Origin: CAZXDS01 sp964639525 | Lineage (GTDB): Bacteria; Bacteroidota; Ignavibacteria; Ignavibacteriales; Melioribacteraceae | DNA length: 17,618 bases | NCBI GenBank assembly: GCA_964639525.1 | Contig: CAZXDS010000053.1 | Coordinates: forward strand, 1-17,618 | Reading direction: 5' to 3' | Shown: positions 7,753 to 14,533 of the stretch, one piece after another | Position numbering within the stretch: the first letter of the stretch is position 1 | How the letters are laid out: each line of letters begins with the position of its first letter | Made by a program: the position numbers and the translations under genes | Notes under the pieces: model-generated | Seen by the model: the letters and a program-made list of their open reading frames with translations, nothing else | Databases searched by the model: none | What the model was told of the DNA's origin: nothing

Positions 7753-8562
7753 ATGGAAAAAAAGGAAACACGTTTTTCTTTTACAAAAACAAATCTATTT
7801 ATTTTTGCAACTTTTTTAATTTTTAGTTCTTTGTATGCACAAGAATTTCCGTTGCGCAGCAAATACCCGTCCGTTAAAACAATTTCAACAGAGTCCCTAG
7901 CAAAAGGACTCGGCAAAACACTTTTGGTTGTAGATGCACGTAACCAAGTTGAATTTAATGCTATTCACATTAAAGGTGCTTTTAATGATAAAGTTGGAAA
8001 TATGAATTTCGGCGAAAAGTTAAACGCGTTAACAAAAGAGAAAAAAAGCGAAAAGATAGTTTTTTATTGTAACGGCGGTATGTGTAAAAAAAGTTTTAAG
8101 GCAAACATTGAAGCTAAAAAATTAGGTTACACGAATACATTTTCTTATGACGCCGGTATTTTTGTATGGGCAAACGCACATCCGGAAAATACTTTATTAA
8201 TGGGAAAAATTTTATTAGATAAATCAGCATTAATATCCCAAAAGGAATTTAGCGACAAATTATTAGAAAAATCGAAATTTGAAAAACAATCAGCATCTAA
8301 TAATTCGATGCTTATTGATGTAAGAGACCCTGCACAGAGAAAAATGGCTCCAAAATTCAAAAATAAAATTATAAAATCTTCTATGGATAAATTGGTGAAC
8401 TTATTAAATCAAAAATATTTTAAGAATAAAGTCGGAACAAAAACACTTTACTTCTTTGATGCTGTTGGCAAACAAGTAAGATGGTTGCAATATTATTTGG
8501 AAGAATACGGATACAATAATTATTACTTTCTCAAAGGTGGTGTGAAAGCATATTCCAAATAA
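7753..8562 (+). CDS. Secreted tandem-rhodanese protein, one active and one inactive domain
   Basis: The 269-residue protein has an N-terminal signal peptide (basic start, hydrophobic stretch about 15-28, cleavage probably after SSLYA before QEF), so it acts in the periplasm or as an exported protein. The first rhodanese domain (about 40-150) has the D-A-R before helix 3 and an active-site loop C106-N-G-G-M-C111, with a nucleophile cysteine and an unusual second cysteine five residues on. The second domain (about 155-268) keeps VRD but has D236 (FFDAVGKQ) where the catalytic cysteine belongs, so it is probably structural. A strong GGAGG lies ahead of the ATG. Active rhodaneses carry persulfide sulfur from thiosulfate or similar donors. 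Its place between two chemoreceptors is unexplained; it might supply or modify a signal they sense (inference). Confidence 0.85.
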   Translation: MEKKETRFSFTKTNLFIFATFLIFSSLYAQEFPLRSKYPSVKTISTESLAKGLGKTLLVVDARNQVEFNAIHIKGAFNDKVGNMNFGEKLNALTKEKKSEKIVFYCNGGMCKKSFKANIEAKKLGYTNTFSYDAGIFVWANAHPENTLLMGKILLDKSALISQKEFSDKLLEKSKFEKQSASNNSMLIDVRDPAQRKMAPKFKNKIIKSSMDKLVNLLNQKYFKNKVGTKTLYFFDAVGKQVRWLQYYLEEYGYNNYYFLKGGVKAYSK

Positions 8563-8708
8563 TTTTTTTATTTAAAATTCGATAAATAGAAACCTAAATT
8601 AAATTTTGCCGCACTTTCTTGGAAAAGGGATGAAGATTAGCGACTGGTGTATTGCAAGATAATAAACACCAAAAGCAACAGCCGAATTAAATAAAAATAA
8701 CTTTAATA

Positions 8709-8744
8709 ATTATACTTAAATATTCAAAAATATTTGAGTATAAT
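8709..8744 (+). promoter_or_regulatory. Long AT-rich hairpin before the second chemoreceptor
   Basis: The arms ATTATACTTAAATATT and AATATTTGAGTATAAT pair over 16 positions with a single T-G wobble and a CAAA loop. The right arm ends in TATAAT (8739-8744), a perfect -10 sequence, but no good -35 is seen 17 bases upstream (TTAAAT). It lies 32 bases before the receptor ATG and 147 bases after the rhodanese stop. It could be an operator dyad overlapping a promoter, or a terminator/leader hairpin. The structure is clear; the role is a guess. Confidence 0.5.
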
Positions 8745-8775
8745 AATTTTAACTAATTATGTTTGGGGAAAAATC

Positions 8776-10596
8776 ATGGGAATTTTAGGACAAAAATATA
8801 GCAAATCATTATTAATAAAATTGCTTTCAGTTTATCTACTCGGTATGCTGGCTTTAATTTTTGTTGTTCTAAAAGTACAGTCAAATGTATTAACTAATAA
8901 CTTATTAAAATTACAAAAAGATAAATTTGAAAAGTTGGGCAATACGATAGCTTCTGCGAGTAGCGATCCAATGAGCAATTTTAATTTTGCACTGCTAAAT
9001 GAATTTGCTTCGCATATATCGAAAGATAAAGATGTAATTGATATCGTTTTTTCTGATACTGATGGGAAAAGATTAAATGATAAAAAAAATAAAGGGGTTT
9101 TATCTTCCAATTTATTAGTTGAGACAACTTATTCGTTTCCGATATTAAGTGAAGGTTCAAAAATAGGACTGCTAAAAATTATAACGAACAACAGAGGTAT
9201 GGAAGCTTTAAATTCTAACTTGCGATTTAAAATTGGCATAGCATTTATCGGCGGACTTGTTCTGTTTATTATTTTAGTTTGGCTCACTTCTTCTAAACTT
9301 ATAATACGGCCGTTAAATACTTTATTATCATCAATTGAATTATTTAAAAAAGGAAATAAGGATATTAAGGTTGATGTTAAATCGGCAGACGAAATTGGTA
9401 ATGTAGGCCAAGCGTTGCAGAATATGATAGAAAGTATTCATGAAGGGGAAGTTCGGTTGGAAATAGAGCGTAGAGAAGCCAAACAAAAAGACGAAGAAGC
9501 ATTAAAAAAGATGGAAGAGAAAAATGATTATTTATCCCGTTCAACTGCACATTTATTAACTAATTTAGAAAAATTTGCGAAAGGAGATTTGACAGTACAT
9601 GTAAAATCGGAAAAAGGAAATGATGATATTGCAAAACTTTTTAATGGGTTTAACACAGCGGTTGAAAATATAAAAAAAATGATGCTGCAAGTGGCAAATG
9701 CAGTGGATGCGACGGCAAGTGCAAGTACGCAAATATCATCAAGTGCGGAAGAAATGGCAGCCGGAGCACAAGAACAGAGTGCACAAACCGGTGAAGTTTC
9801 GGCAGCAGTTGAACAAATGGCAGCAACAATTGTTGAAGCAACACAAAACGCAACAGAAGCAGCAGAACTTGCAAAACAAGCCGGAGATACTGCTAATGAA
9901 GGCGGCGAAGTTGTAAAACAAACAATTGAAGGTATTGAAAATATTGCAAATGTTGTTTCAGATGCGTCTGAAATAGTTGAAGAACTCGGCGTAAGCAGTA
10001 ATAAGATTGGTGAAATAATACAAGTAATTGATGACATAGCAGACCAAACTAATTTGCTCGCATTAAATGCAGCAATAGAAGCGGCTCGAGCCGGAGAACA
10101 AGGAAGAGGTTTTGCAGTAGTTGCCGACGAAGTAAGGAAACTCGCTGAAAGAACAACAACGGCAACAAAGGAAATAGCCGGAATGATAAAACAAATTCAA
10201 TCCCAAACAGCCGGAGCGGTTGAATCAATGCGTGCAGGGAAAGAAGAAACAGTAAAAGGCAAAGAGTTAGCAAGCAAAGCAGGCATATCGTTGGATGAAA
10301 TAAAAATTGGCTCCGATCATGTAATGAATGCAGTAGAGCAAGTAGCCACAGCGAGTGAGGAACAATCAGCCACAGTAGAGCAGATAAGTAAAAATGTGGA
10401 AGGAATAAATTCAGTAGCACAAGAATCAGCTGTCGGAGTAGAGCAAATAGCAAGAGCTTCTGAAGATTTGAACAGGCTGACGGAAAACTTACAGCAATTG
10501 GTTCAGCAGTTCAAAATAAACGACGGGAATGAACAAAGCAGCATTAATGGGAATGGAAATTTGCACCACAGTGAAGAGCATTTATTGAGTAATTAG
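8776..10596 (+). CDS. Methyl-accepting chemotaxis protein, short periplasmic sensor, no PAS
   Basis: I choose ATG 8776 because GGGG(AA) lies seven bases upstream and the protein then begins a few residues before a membrane helix; an in-frame TTG at 8734 would add 14 residues and overlap the hairpin. The 606-residue receptor has TM1 at about 12-35, a periplasmic domain of about 120 residues, TM2 at about 150-172, a HAMP at about 173-225, a coiled segment, a second HAMP-like linker (FAKGDLTVHVKSEK) and the signalling hairpin. From residue 323 to the end it is encoded by DNA identical to the receptor at 5058, so both should engage the same CheA/CheW and adaptation enzymes while sensing different signals. 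The periplasmic domain is not one I can name. No C-terminal pentapeptide tether is seen. Confidence 0.93.
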   Translation: MGILGQKYSKSLLIKLLSVYLLGMLALIFVVLKVQSNVLTNNLLKLQKDKFEKLGNTIASASSDPMSNFNFALLNEFASHISKDKDVIDIVFSDTDGKRLNDKKNKGVLSSNLLVETTYSFPILSEGSKIGLLKIITNNRGMEALNSNLRFKIGIAFIGGLVLFIILVWLTSSKLIIRPLNTLLSSIELFKKGNKDIKVDVKSADEIGNVGQALQNMIESIHEGEVRLEIERREAKQKDEEALKKMEEKNDYLSRSTAHLLTNLEKFAKGDLTVHVKSEKGNDDIAKLFNGFNTAVENIKKMMLQVANAVDATASASTQISSSAEEMAAGAQEQSAQTGEVSAAVEQMAATIVEATQNATEAAELAKQAGDTANEGGEVVKQTIEGIENIANVVSDASEIVEELGVSSNKIGEIIQVIDDIADQTNLLALNAAIEAARAGEQGRGFAVVADEVRKLAERTTTATKEIAGMIKQIQSQTAGAVESMRAGKEETVKGKELASKAGISLDEIKIGSDHVMNAVEQVATASEEQSATVEQISKNVEGINSVAQESAVGVEQIARASEDLNRLTENLQQLVQQFKINDGNEQSSINGNGNLHHSEEHLLSN

Positions 10597-10638
10597 CGGT
10601 AATGGAAAACCTTCGAGGTTGCTGTTTTTATCCTCGAA
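9742..10638 (+). repeat. 897-base direct repeat, copy 2
   Basis: Identical to 6594-7490, covering the last 284 codons, stop and 42 bases of 3' UTR. The right boundary falls inside the 3' hairpin: the match stops after TATCCTCGAA, where extra sequence interrupts the stem. Confidence 0.95.
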
Positions 10639-10749
10639 ATGGTGTTGAGGCAACCTTGAAGGTCAAAAACAAAGCGATCCGTCAACAGCCGGATTCAAGA
10701 ACCTTCAAGGTTTAAACCTTCGAGGTTGCTGTTTTTATCCTCGAAGGTT
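10607..10749 (+). repeat. 32-base tandem duplication split by a 75-base palindromic insert
   Basis: Bases 10607-10638 (left arm, loop and most of the right arm of the receptor 3' hairpin) recur at 10714-10745, and the second copy goes on to complete the stem (10715-10725 with 10739-10749). The 75 bases between contain inverted arms AACCTTGAAGGT (10652-10663) and ACCTTCAAGGTT (10701-10712), plus an inner ATCCG/CGGAT. Compared with the intact arrangement after the first receptor, this looks like an insertion flanked by a duplication, or a partial duplication by slippage. The complete hairpin ends 29 bases before the cheW ATG, so it lies in the cheW leader. Confidence 0.75.
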
Positions 10750-10778
10750 GCTCTTAAAATTAAATAAAGGAAAATAAA

Positions 10779-11243
10779 ATGAGCGAAATAGAAAATCAAA
10801 TTATTCAGTTAGTAAGTTTTAAGTTGGGTAAAGAAGAATTTGGAGTTGACATTCTTAAAGTACAAGAAATAAACCGCATGTTAGAAATAACGGAAATGCC
10901 GAATTCCCCGGATTTTGTAGAGGGAATAATTAATTTGCGAGGAAGAATAATACCGGTAATAGATTTGAAAAAACGTTTAAGTATGCCCGCAAAAGAGCAT
11001 GATAGTTCAACACGGATAATAGTAGTAGAGCTAAATGGAAAAACAGTAGGTTTTGTAGTTGATGAAGTAAGCGAAGTTCTTCGGATAGAATCAAATATAA
11101 CAGAACCGCCGCCTGATATGGTTGCCGGAATAGATTCCGATTATATAACCGCAGTAGCAAAATTGGAAGACAGACTGCTGATACTTCTTGATTTGAATAA
11201 AATACTTTCACAAGAGGAAGAAAAAGAGTTACAGGAAGTTTAA
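10779..11243 (+). CDS. cheW: Chemotaxis coupling protein CheW
   Basis: The 154-residue protein is a single CheW (SH3-like) domain: FKLGKEEFGVDILKVQEI at the start, the conserved EGIINLRGRIIPVIDLKKR at about 47-65, VDEVSEVLRI in the middle and LLILLDLNKIL at the end. It bridges chemoreceptor tips to CheA in the cytoplasmic array. The ATG follows AAATAAAGGAAAATAAA. It follows the second receptor by 182 bases that hold the duplicated hairpin region. No cheA, cheY, cheB or cheR is in the window, so this is an accessory receptor-cheW cluster. Length and motifs are standard. Confidence 0.96.
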   Translation: MSEIENQIIQLVSFKLGKEEFGVDILKVQEINRMLEITEMPNSPDFVEGIINLRGRIIPVIDLKKRLSMPAKEHDSSTRIIVVELNGKTVGFVVDEVSEVLRIESNITEPPPDMVAGIDSDYITAVAKLEDRLLILLDLNKILSQEEEKELQEV

Positions 11244-11277
11244 TTAAATTTGACTTCGATATTCTTTGCTGTAAAAT

Positions 11278-11350
11278 AAGCCGACTGTTCGCAGAATTCT
11301 TTGAGGAAAGTCGGCTTTACAAAATTGTAAAACAAACCTTCTGGTTTGTT
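11278..11350 (+). repeat. Two hairpins downstream of cheW
   Basis: The first pairs AAGCCGACT (11278-11286) with AGTCGGCTT (11309-11317) around a 22-base loop and is followed by TAC rather than a T-run. The second pairs AACAAACC (11331-11338) with GGTTTGTT (11343-11350) around TTCT and is followed by TCTTT. Either may stop transcription after cheW, but neither is a textbook terminator. Confidence 0.55.
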
Positions 11351-11438
11351 TCTTTAGCACAAAACAACGAAAAGGGAAAATATTTTCCTTATTTCAATTA
11401 GATGATTGATTTATTCTTGTGTTTTTTTACCATCCAAG

Positions 11439-11463
11439 GAACCGACCGGAAGGTCGGTTCTAC
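11439..11463 (-). repeat. REP-like hairpin with GTAG foot
   Basis: GAACCGACC and GGTCGGTTC form a perfect 9-base stem with a GGAA loop (11439-11460). On the minus strand the element reads GTAG directly at the 5' foot of the stem (11463-11460), the layout recognised by REP-associated transposases such as the one at 1994. It lies in the 324-base gap between cheW and the LiaF-like gene, which holds no gene. Confidence 0.6.
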
Positions 11464-11538
11464 AAAACAAATAGTACCACTCACCGATAAATTATAATGT
11501 TTTACCGATTTCCCTTTTCAATAAAGAAAAATCTGTTA

Positions 11539-11546
11539 TATATTTG
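11539..11546 (+). promoter_or_regulatory. Possible Bacteroidota-type -7 element (TATATTTG)
   Basis: TATATTTG fits the TAnnTTTG -7 consensus of Bacteroidota sigma factors and sits 21 bases before the LiaF-like ATG. No clear TTTG -33 partner is visible at the expected distance, so this is tentative. Confidence 0.3.
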
Positions 11547-11567
11547 CATAAAAACACTGGAGCTAAA

Positions 11568-12239
11568 ATGTCATCGGATAAAAATTCAAGCATAAGAATT
11601 GTAATTGGAATTATTTTAATTTTTATGGGTGTGGCAGCACTTTTAGATAATTTCGATTTTCTTGATTTATATATTCCTTATGAAATATATGATTTTATAT
11701 TTAGTTGGGAAACTGTTTTTATTATAATCGGTTTGGTTATGTTTTATACAAACAGAAAATCTGCCGGAATTATTTTCGTGGCGGTGGGTTTGTTTGGATA
11801 TTTCCCTGAATTTTGGCCTCTTGTTTTAGTGTTTATCGGGGTTTATATATTATACCGAAAAGATTTGGAATCAAAAAATTCGGATGATTTCACTGAAAAT
11901 GATTTTATTGATGACGTGGCGATTTTCGGCGGATCAAAAAAAATAATTTCCTCGCAGAATTTCGGTGGCGGAAAAACCACTGCTGTTTTCGGTGGCTCGG
12001 AATACGATTTAAGAGATGCGGCTTTAGCGGAAGGAAATAATGTGATTGATGTATTTGCAATTTTTGGCGGTTCTACTTTTCTTATTTCAGAAAAATGGAA
12101 TGTTAATATTGATATTATCCCGATTTTTGGAGGATTTAAAGATAAAAGAAAAACTTCACCCGATATTGAGAAAATGAATGATAGAAGCCTAACTATAAAG
12201 GGACTTGTAATTTTCGGTGGCGGTGAAATCAGGAATTAA
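11568..12239 (+). CDS. LiaF-like membrane protein (DUF5668 plus LiaF C-terminal repeat domain), copy 1
   Basis: The start is ATG 11568, with GGAG five bases upstream; an upstream in-frame TTG at 11544 has no support. The 223-residue protein has four hydrophobic helices (about 9-27, 44-60, 66-80 and 82-96) and then a cytoplasmic C-terminal part made of repeating beta strands, each ending in a phenylalanine-glycine-glycine turn (VAIFGGS, AVFGGS, AIFGGS, PIFGGF, VIFGGG). This is the fold of the LiaF C-terminal domain. In Firmicutes, LiaF restrains the LiaS/LiaR envelope-stress system. A paralogue lies at 12765 next to a kinase and regulator. The FGG repeats are fully intact here, unlike the second copy. 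Function here is inferred from family and context. Confidence 0.85.
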   Translation: MSSDKNSSIRIVIGIILIFMGVAALLDNFDFLDLYIPYEIYDFIFSWETVFIIIGLVMFYTNRKSAGIIFVAVGLFGYFPEFWPLVLVFIGVYILYRKDLESKNSDDFTENDFIDDVAIFGGSKKIISSQNFGGGKTTAVFGGSEYDLRDAALAEGNNVIDVFAIFGGSTFLISEKWNVNIDIIPIFGGFKDKRKTSPDIEKMNDRSLTIKGLVIFGGGEIRN

Positions 12240-12245
12240 GAATCC

Positions 12246-12278
12246 CAATATAATGTAATATTGTTACCGTTTTTTTTT
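12246..12278 (+). terminator. Weak possible terminator after first LiaF-like gene
   Basis: CAATAT and ATATTG can pair (6 bases, loop AATGTA), and after six further bases there is a run of nine T (12270-12278). The stem is short and AT-only apart from one pair, so efficiency is doubtful. Confidence 0.3.
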
Positions 12279-12345
12279 CTGATAAGCAATGACACTTAAT
12301 AAAAGAAATTTAAATAAATAAAATATAAATAATAAGGAGTATTTT

Positions 12346-12552
12346 ATGCATCCTATTGGTTTTTTATCTTTGATTTATATGATAATTGTTCCATTGTTTT
12401 TTTTGATAGTTCCTCTTGTTGACATACTAAAAAATGAGTTTAACGGAAATAATAAAATAATATGGATTATGGTTGTAATATTTTTGCCTGTGTTAGGCGG
12501 AATGTTATACTTTGTATTAGGAATAGGTCGTAATCATAAAGTATTTAATTAA
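12346..12552 (+). CDS. Small two-helix membrane protein with PLDc_N-type domain
   Basis: The 68-residue protein has two hydrophobic helices (about 5-28 and 38-58) separated by a short polar loop (LKNEFNGNNK). The second helix has the W-x5-F-L-P-V-L-G-G-x-L-Y-F pattern of the phospholipase D/cardiolipin synthase N-terminal (PLDc_N) domain, here stand-alone with no catalytic HKD region. Such small proteins are common near envelope-stress genes; their role is unknown. An AAGGAG lies seven bases before the ATG, so the start is secure. It lies between the two LiaF-like genes, followed within 12 bases by a MITE-like element. Confidence 0.75.
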   Translation: MHPIGFLSLIYMIIVPLFFLIVPLVDILKNEFNGNNKIIWIMVVIFLPVLGGMLYFVLGIGRNHKVFN

Positions 12553-12563
12553 TTTCAGAAAAT

Positions 12564-12684
12564 TGAGTCCACTCTGAAAAGTAATATTTTCATTAACCCC
12601 ACGTTTCAACGTGGGGAAAACAAGATAGAAACATACAATCCCAAACGGGTTTTAACCCGTTTGGAGTTTTTCGGAGTGGACTCA
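12564..12684 (+). mobile_element. 121-base MITE-like element with 18-base imperfect terminal inverted repeats
   Basis: The ends TTGAGTCCACTCTGAAAA (from 12563) and TTTTCGGAGTGGACTCAA (to 12685) are inverted with one mismatch. Taking TGAGTCC...GGACTCA as the element, AAAAT flanks both sides (12559-12563 and 12685-12689), a possible 5-base target duplication, though weak evidence in AT-rich DNA. Inside are two perfect short-loop hairpins: CCCCACGTT/AACGTGGGG (12597-12616) and CCAAACGGGTT/AACCCGTTTGG (12641-12664). No coding capacity. The same end recurs at 17571. Confidence 0.75.
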
Positions 12685-12764
12685 AAAATTAATTATGCAA
12701 AAAAATATTTTTAATTGTTTAAATAATTTTTATTAAAAGCATTATATATTGAACAAGGTGATTT

Positions 12765-13451
12765 ATGAATAGATCAAACGGAAGAGCTGTACTTGGCGGA
12801 TTGTTTATAATAATAGGGCTACTATTAATTTTAGATAATTTCACATTTGTTAGGATACATATTTTTTCGTGGCCTGTTATTTTAATAATTATTGGAGGAA
12901 TAATTCTATCCAATTCACATAGAAGTAATTGGGGATTTTTTCTTGTCGGGTGGGGAATTTTTGGACTTCTCTCAAGAACATTCGGATTTAGTATTGAATA
13001 CTTGATTGGGGAATATTGGCCGGTTGCAATTATATTGTTGGGACTATATATGATTTTAAGAAGAGAAAATCCGGCAAAAAATTCCTTTGAAAATAGTACT
13101 GATTCCGAATCTGATTTTATTGACGACACCTCTGTGTTTGCAGATAATAAGAGAACATTGCTTTCTAAAAATTTTAAGGGAGGGAAAATCACTACTCTAT
13201 TTGGAAGTACTTCGCTAAATTTGCGTGAAACTGAGCTTGCCGAAGGTAACCAAATACTCGATATTGTTTCAATTTTTGGCGGAGTTACTATTGAAGCAAG
13301 GAATGATTTTAATATCGTGATAAATGTTTCCGCAATTTTCGGAGGTTTTGAAGATAAACGTAGAAAAGCTCCGAATGAAATTCCTCAAAGTGATAGGGGA
13401 CTTACTATTAAAGGGCTGACGCTTTTCGGCGGCGGAGTGATTTATAATTAG
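12765..13451 (+). CDS. LiaF-like membrane protein, copy 2, adjacent to LytS-type kinase
   Basis: The 228-residue protein has four hydrophobic helices in residues about 8-27, 33-48, 53-72 and 84-100, then the LiaF-type beta-repeat C-terminus. Compared with the copy at 11568, the first two FGG turns are altered (SVFADNK, TLFGST) while the last three are kept (SIFGGV, AIFGGF, TLFGGG). Shared stretches (LAEGN, FGGFEDKR/FGGFKDKR, DRGLTIKGL/DRSLTIKGL) show the two are paralogues. AAGGTGA precedes the ATG. The kinase ATG at 13477 follows 25 bases after its stop, so the LiaF-kinase-regulator set is probably one transcript, like liaFSR. I infer that it modulates the kinase from the membrane. Confidence 0.87.
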   Translation: MNRSNGRAVLGGLFIIIGLLLILDNFTFVRIHIFSWPVILIIIGGIILSNSHRSNWGFFLVGWGIFGLLSRTFGFSIEYLIGEYWPVAIILLGLYMILRRENPAKNSFENSTDSESDFIDDTSVFADNKRTLLSKNFKGGKITTLFGSTSLNLRETELAEGNQILDIVSIFGGVTIEARNDFNIVINVSAIFGGFEDKRRKAPNEIPQSDRGLTIKGLTLFGGGVIYN

Positions 13452-13476
13452 AACTTTGAAATTAGAAATTATTAAA

Positions 13477-14532
13477 ATGAATAACCCTTATTTGCATAAA
13501 AATGAATTTATATTGACCTATTTGGGATTAGGATTAACTATAATTATCATCCATTTTTTATCTTTATTTTATGCGGTTGATATTGCACTTATAGCTGCAG
13601 CGGCGGATAGCATTGTCTATAATTTTTTACTCATTGTTTTGGGTACAAGCCTTTGGTTTGCTGTAAAATACAGTGTTTCAACTGCGGAAAAATTATCCAA
13701 AATTTTACTCAATAATTTGGCGGCGGCAATTACAATGTCTGTAATTTGGACATTCACCGGATATTATTTCCTAAAATATTTATTCCCTGAAAATACCGCC
13801 TATCTTGAATTTTTACAAAGCTCAATTATTTGGAGGCTATTAATCGGCATCTTATTTTTCTCAATAATTTCAATGTTTAATTTTTTCCTAATTTATTACA
13901 ACAATTACAAAGATAAATTAGTTGAGGAAGCCGAATTAAATCGGCTGGTTAAAGATTCGGAATTACGAACTTTAAAATATCAAATAAATCCGCATTTCAT
14001 TTTTAACAGTCTTAATTCTATAAGTTCGCTTACAATGTCAGAACCTTCAAAAGCACAGGAAATGACTATAAAATTATCAAATTATTTGCGCGGCACACTT
14101 TCTAAAAATGAAAAACAATTTGTAAAACTTTCGGAAGAATTGAGCAATGTTAAATTATATATGGATATTGAAAAAGTGCGATTCCCCGACCAATTTAAGT
14201 ATATTGAAAATATTAGGGAGGAATGCAGTAAAGTTGAAGTGCCGAATATGCTGCTTCAGCCTGTAGTTGAAAATGCAATTAAACACGGAGTTTATGAAAG
14301 TCTTGATGAAGTTACAATAACTTTAAATTGCGGATTTGAAAAAGGTTATTTAAAAATTGAAATAATAAATAATTTTGATCCGGGAAGCAGAAATAAAAAA
14401 GGGAAAGGAATCGGTTTACAAAATATTAAAAATCGACTATCATTAATCTATGGGCAGAACGATTTGCTGACTACAAAATCAGATGAAAATATTTTTACGG
14501 CAGTAATTTATATTCCAATAAACGGAGAATAA
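13477..14532 (+). CDS. LytS/YehU-type sensor histidine kinase
   Basis: I place the start at ATG 13477 (MNNPYLHKNEF); an in-frame TTG at 13456 is a weaker choice. The 351-residue integral membrane kinase has four hydrophobic segments in the first about 150 residues (near 14-32, 42-62, 81-101 and 123-145), a short coiled linker, and a His_kinase domain of the LytS family: phospho-acceptor H173 in YQINPHFIFNSLNSIS, N-box LLQPVVENAIKHG, and a G-box GKGIGLQNIKNRL. There is no extracellular sensor domain, so it probably senses through its membrane part or partner proteins, as intramembrane-sensing kinases do. It is followed one base later by its LytTR regulator. Confidence 0.92.
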   Translation: MNNPYLHKNEFILTYLGLGLTIIIIHFLSLFYAVDIALIAAAADSIVYNFLLIVLGTSLWFAVKYSVSTAEKLSKILLNNLAAAITMSVIWTFTGYYFLKYLFPENTAYLEFLQSSIIWRLLIGILFFSIISMFNFFLIYYNNYKDKLVEEAELNRLVKDSELRTLKYQINPHFIFNSLNSISSLTMSEPSKAQEMTIKLSNYLRGTLSKNEKQFVKLSEELSNVKLYMDIEKVRFPDQFKYIENIREECSKVEVPNMLLQPVVENAIKHGVYESLDEVTITLNCGFEKGYLKIEIINNFDPGSRNKKGKGIGLQNIKNRLSLIYGQNDLLTTKSDENIFTAVIYIPINGE

Positions 14533-14533
14533 A

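Noticed and set aside
8734..8775. TTG start for the second chemoreceptor
   Set aside because: It lies inside the AT-rich dyad and has no Shine-Dalgarno; ATG 8776 has GGGG at good spacing and places the membrane helix near the N-terminus.
12597..12664. CRISPR-like or tandem repeat array
   Set aside because: The units are two unrelated hairpins inside inverted ends, without regular direct repeats or spacers; no cas gene is present.
12719..13192. Antisense ORF of 157 codons opposite the second LiaF-like gene
   Set aside because: It overlaps a well-supported membrane-protein gene with Shine-Dalgarno, and its own translation has no recognisable domain.
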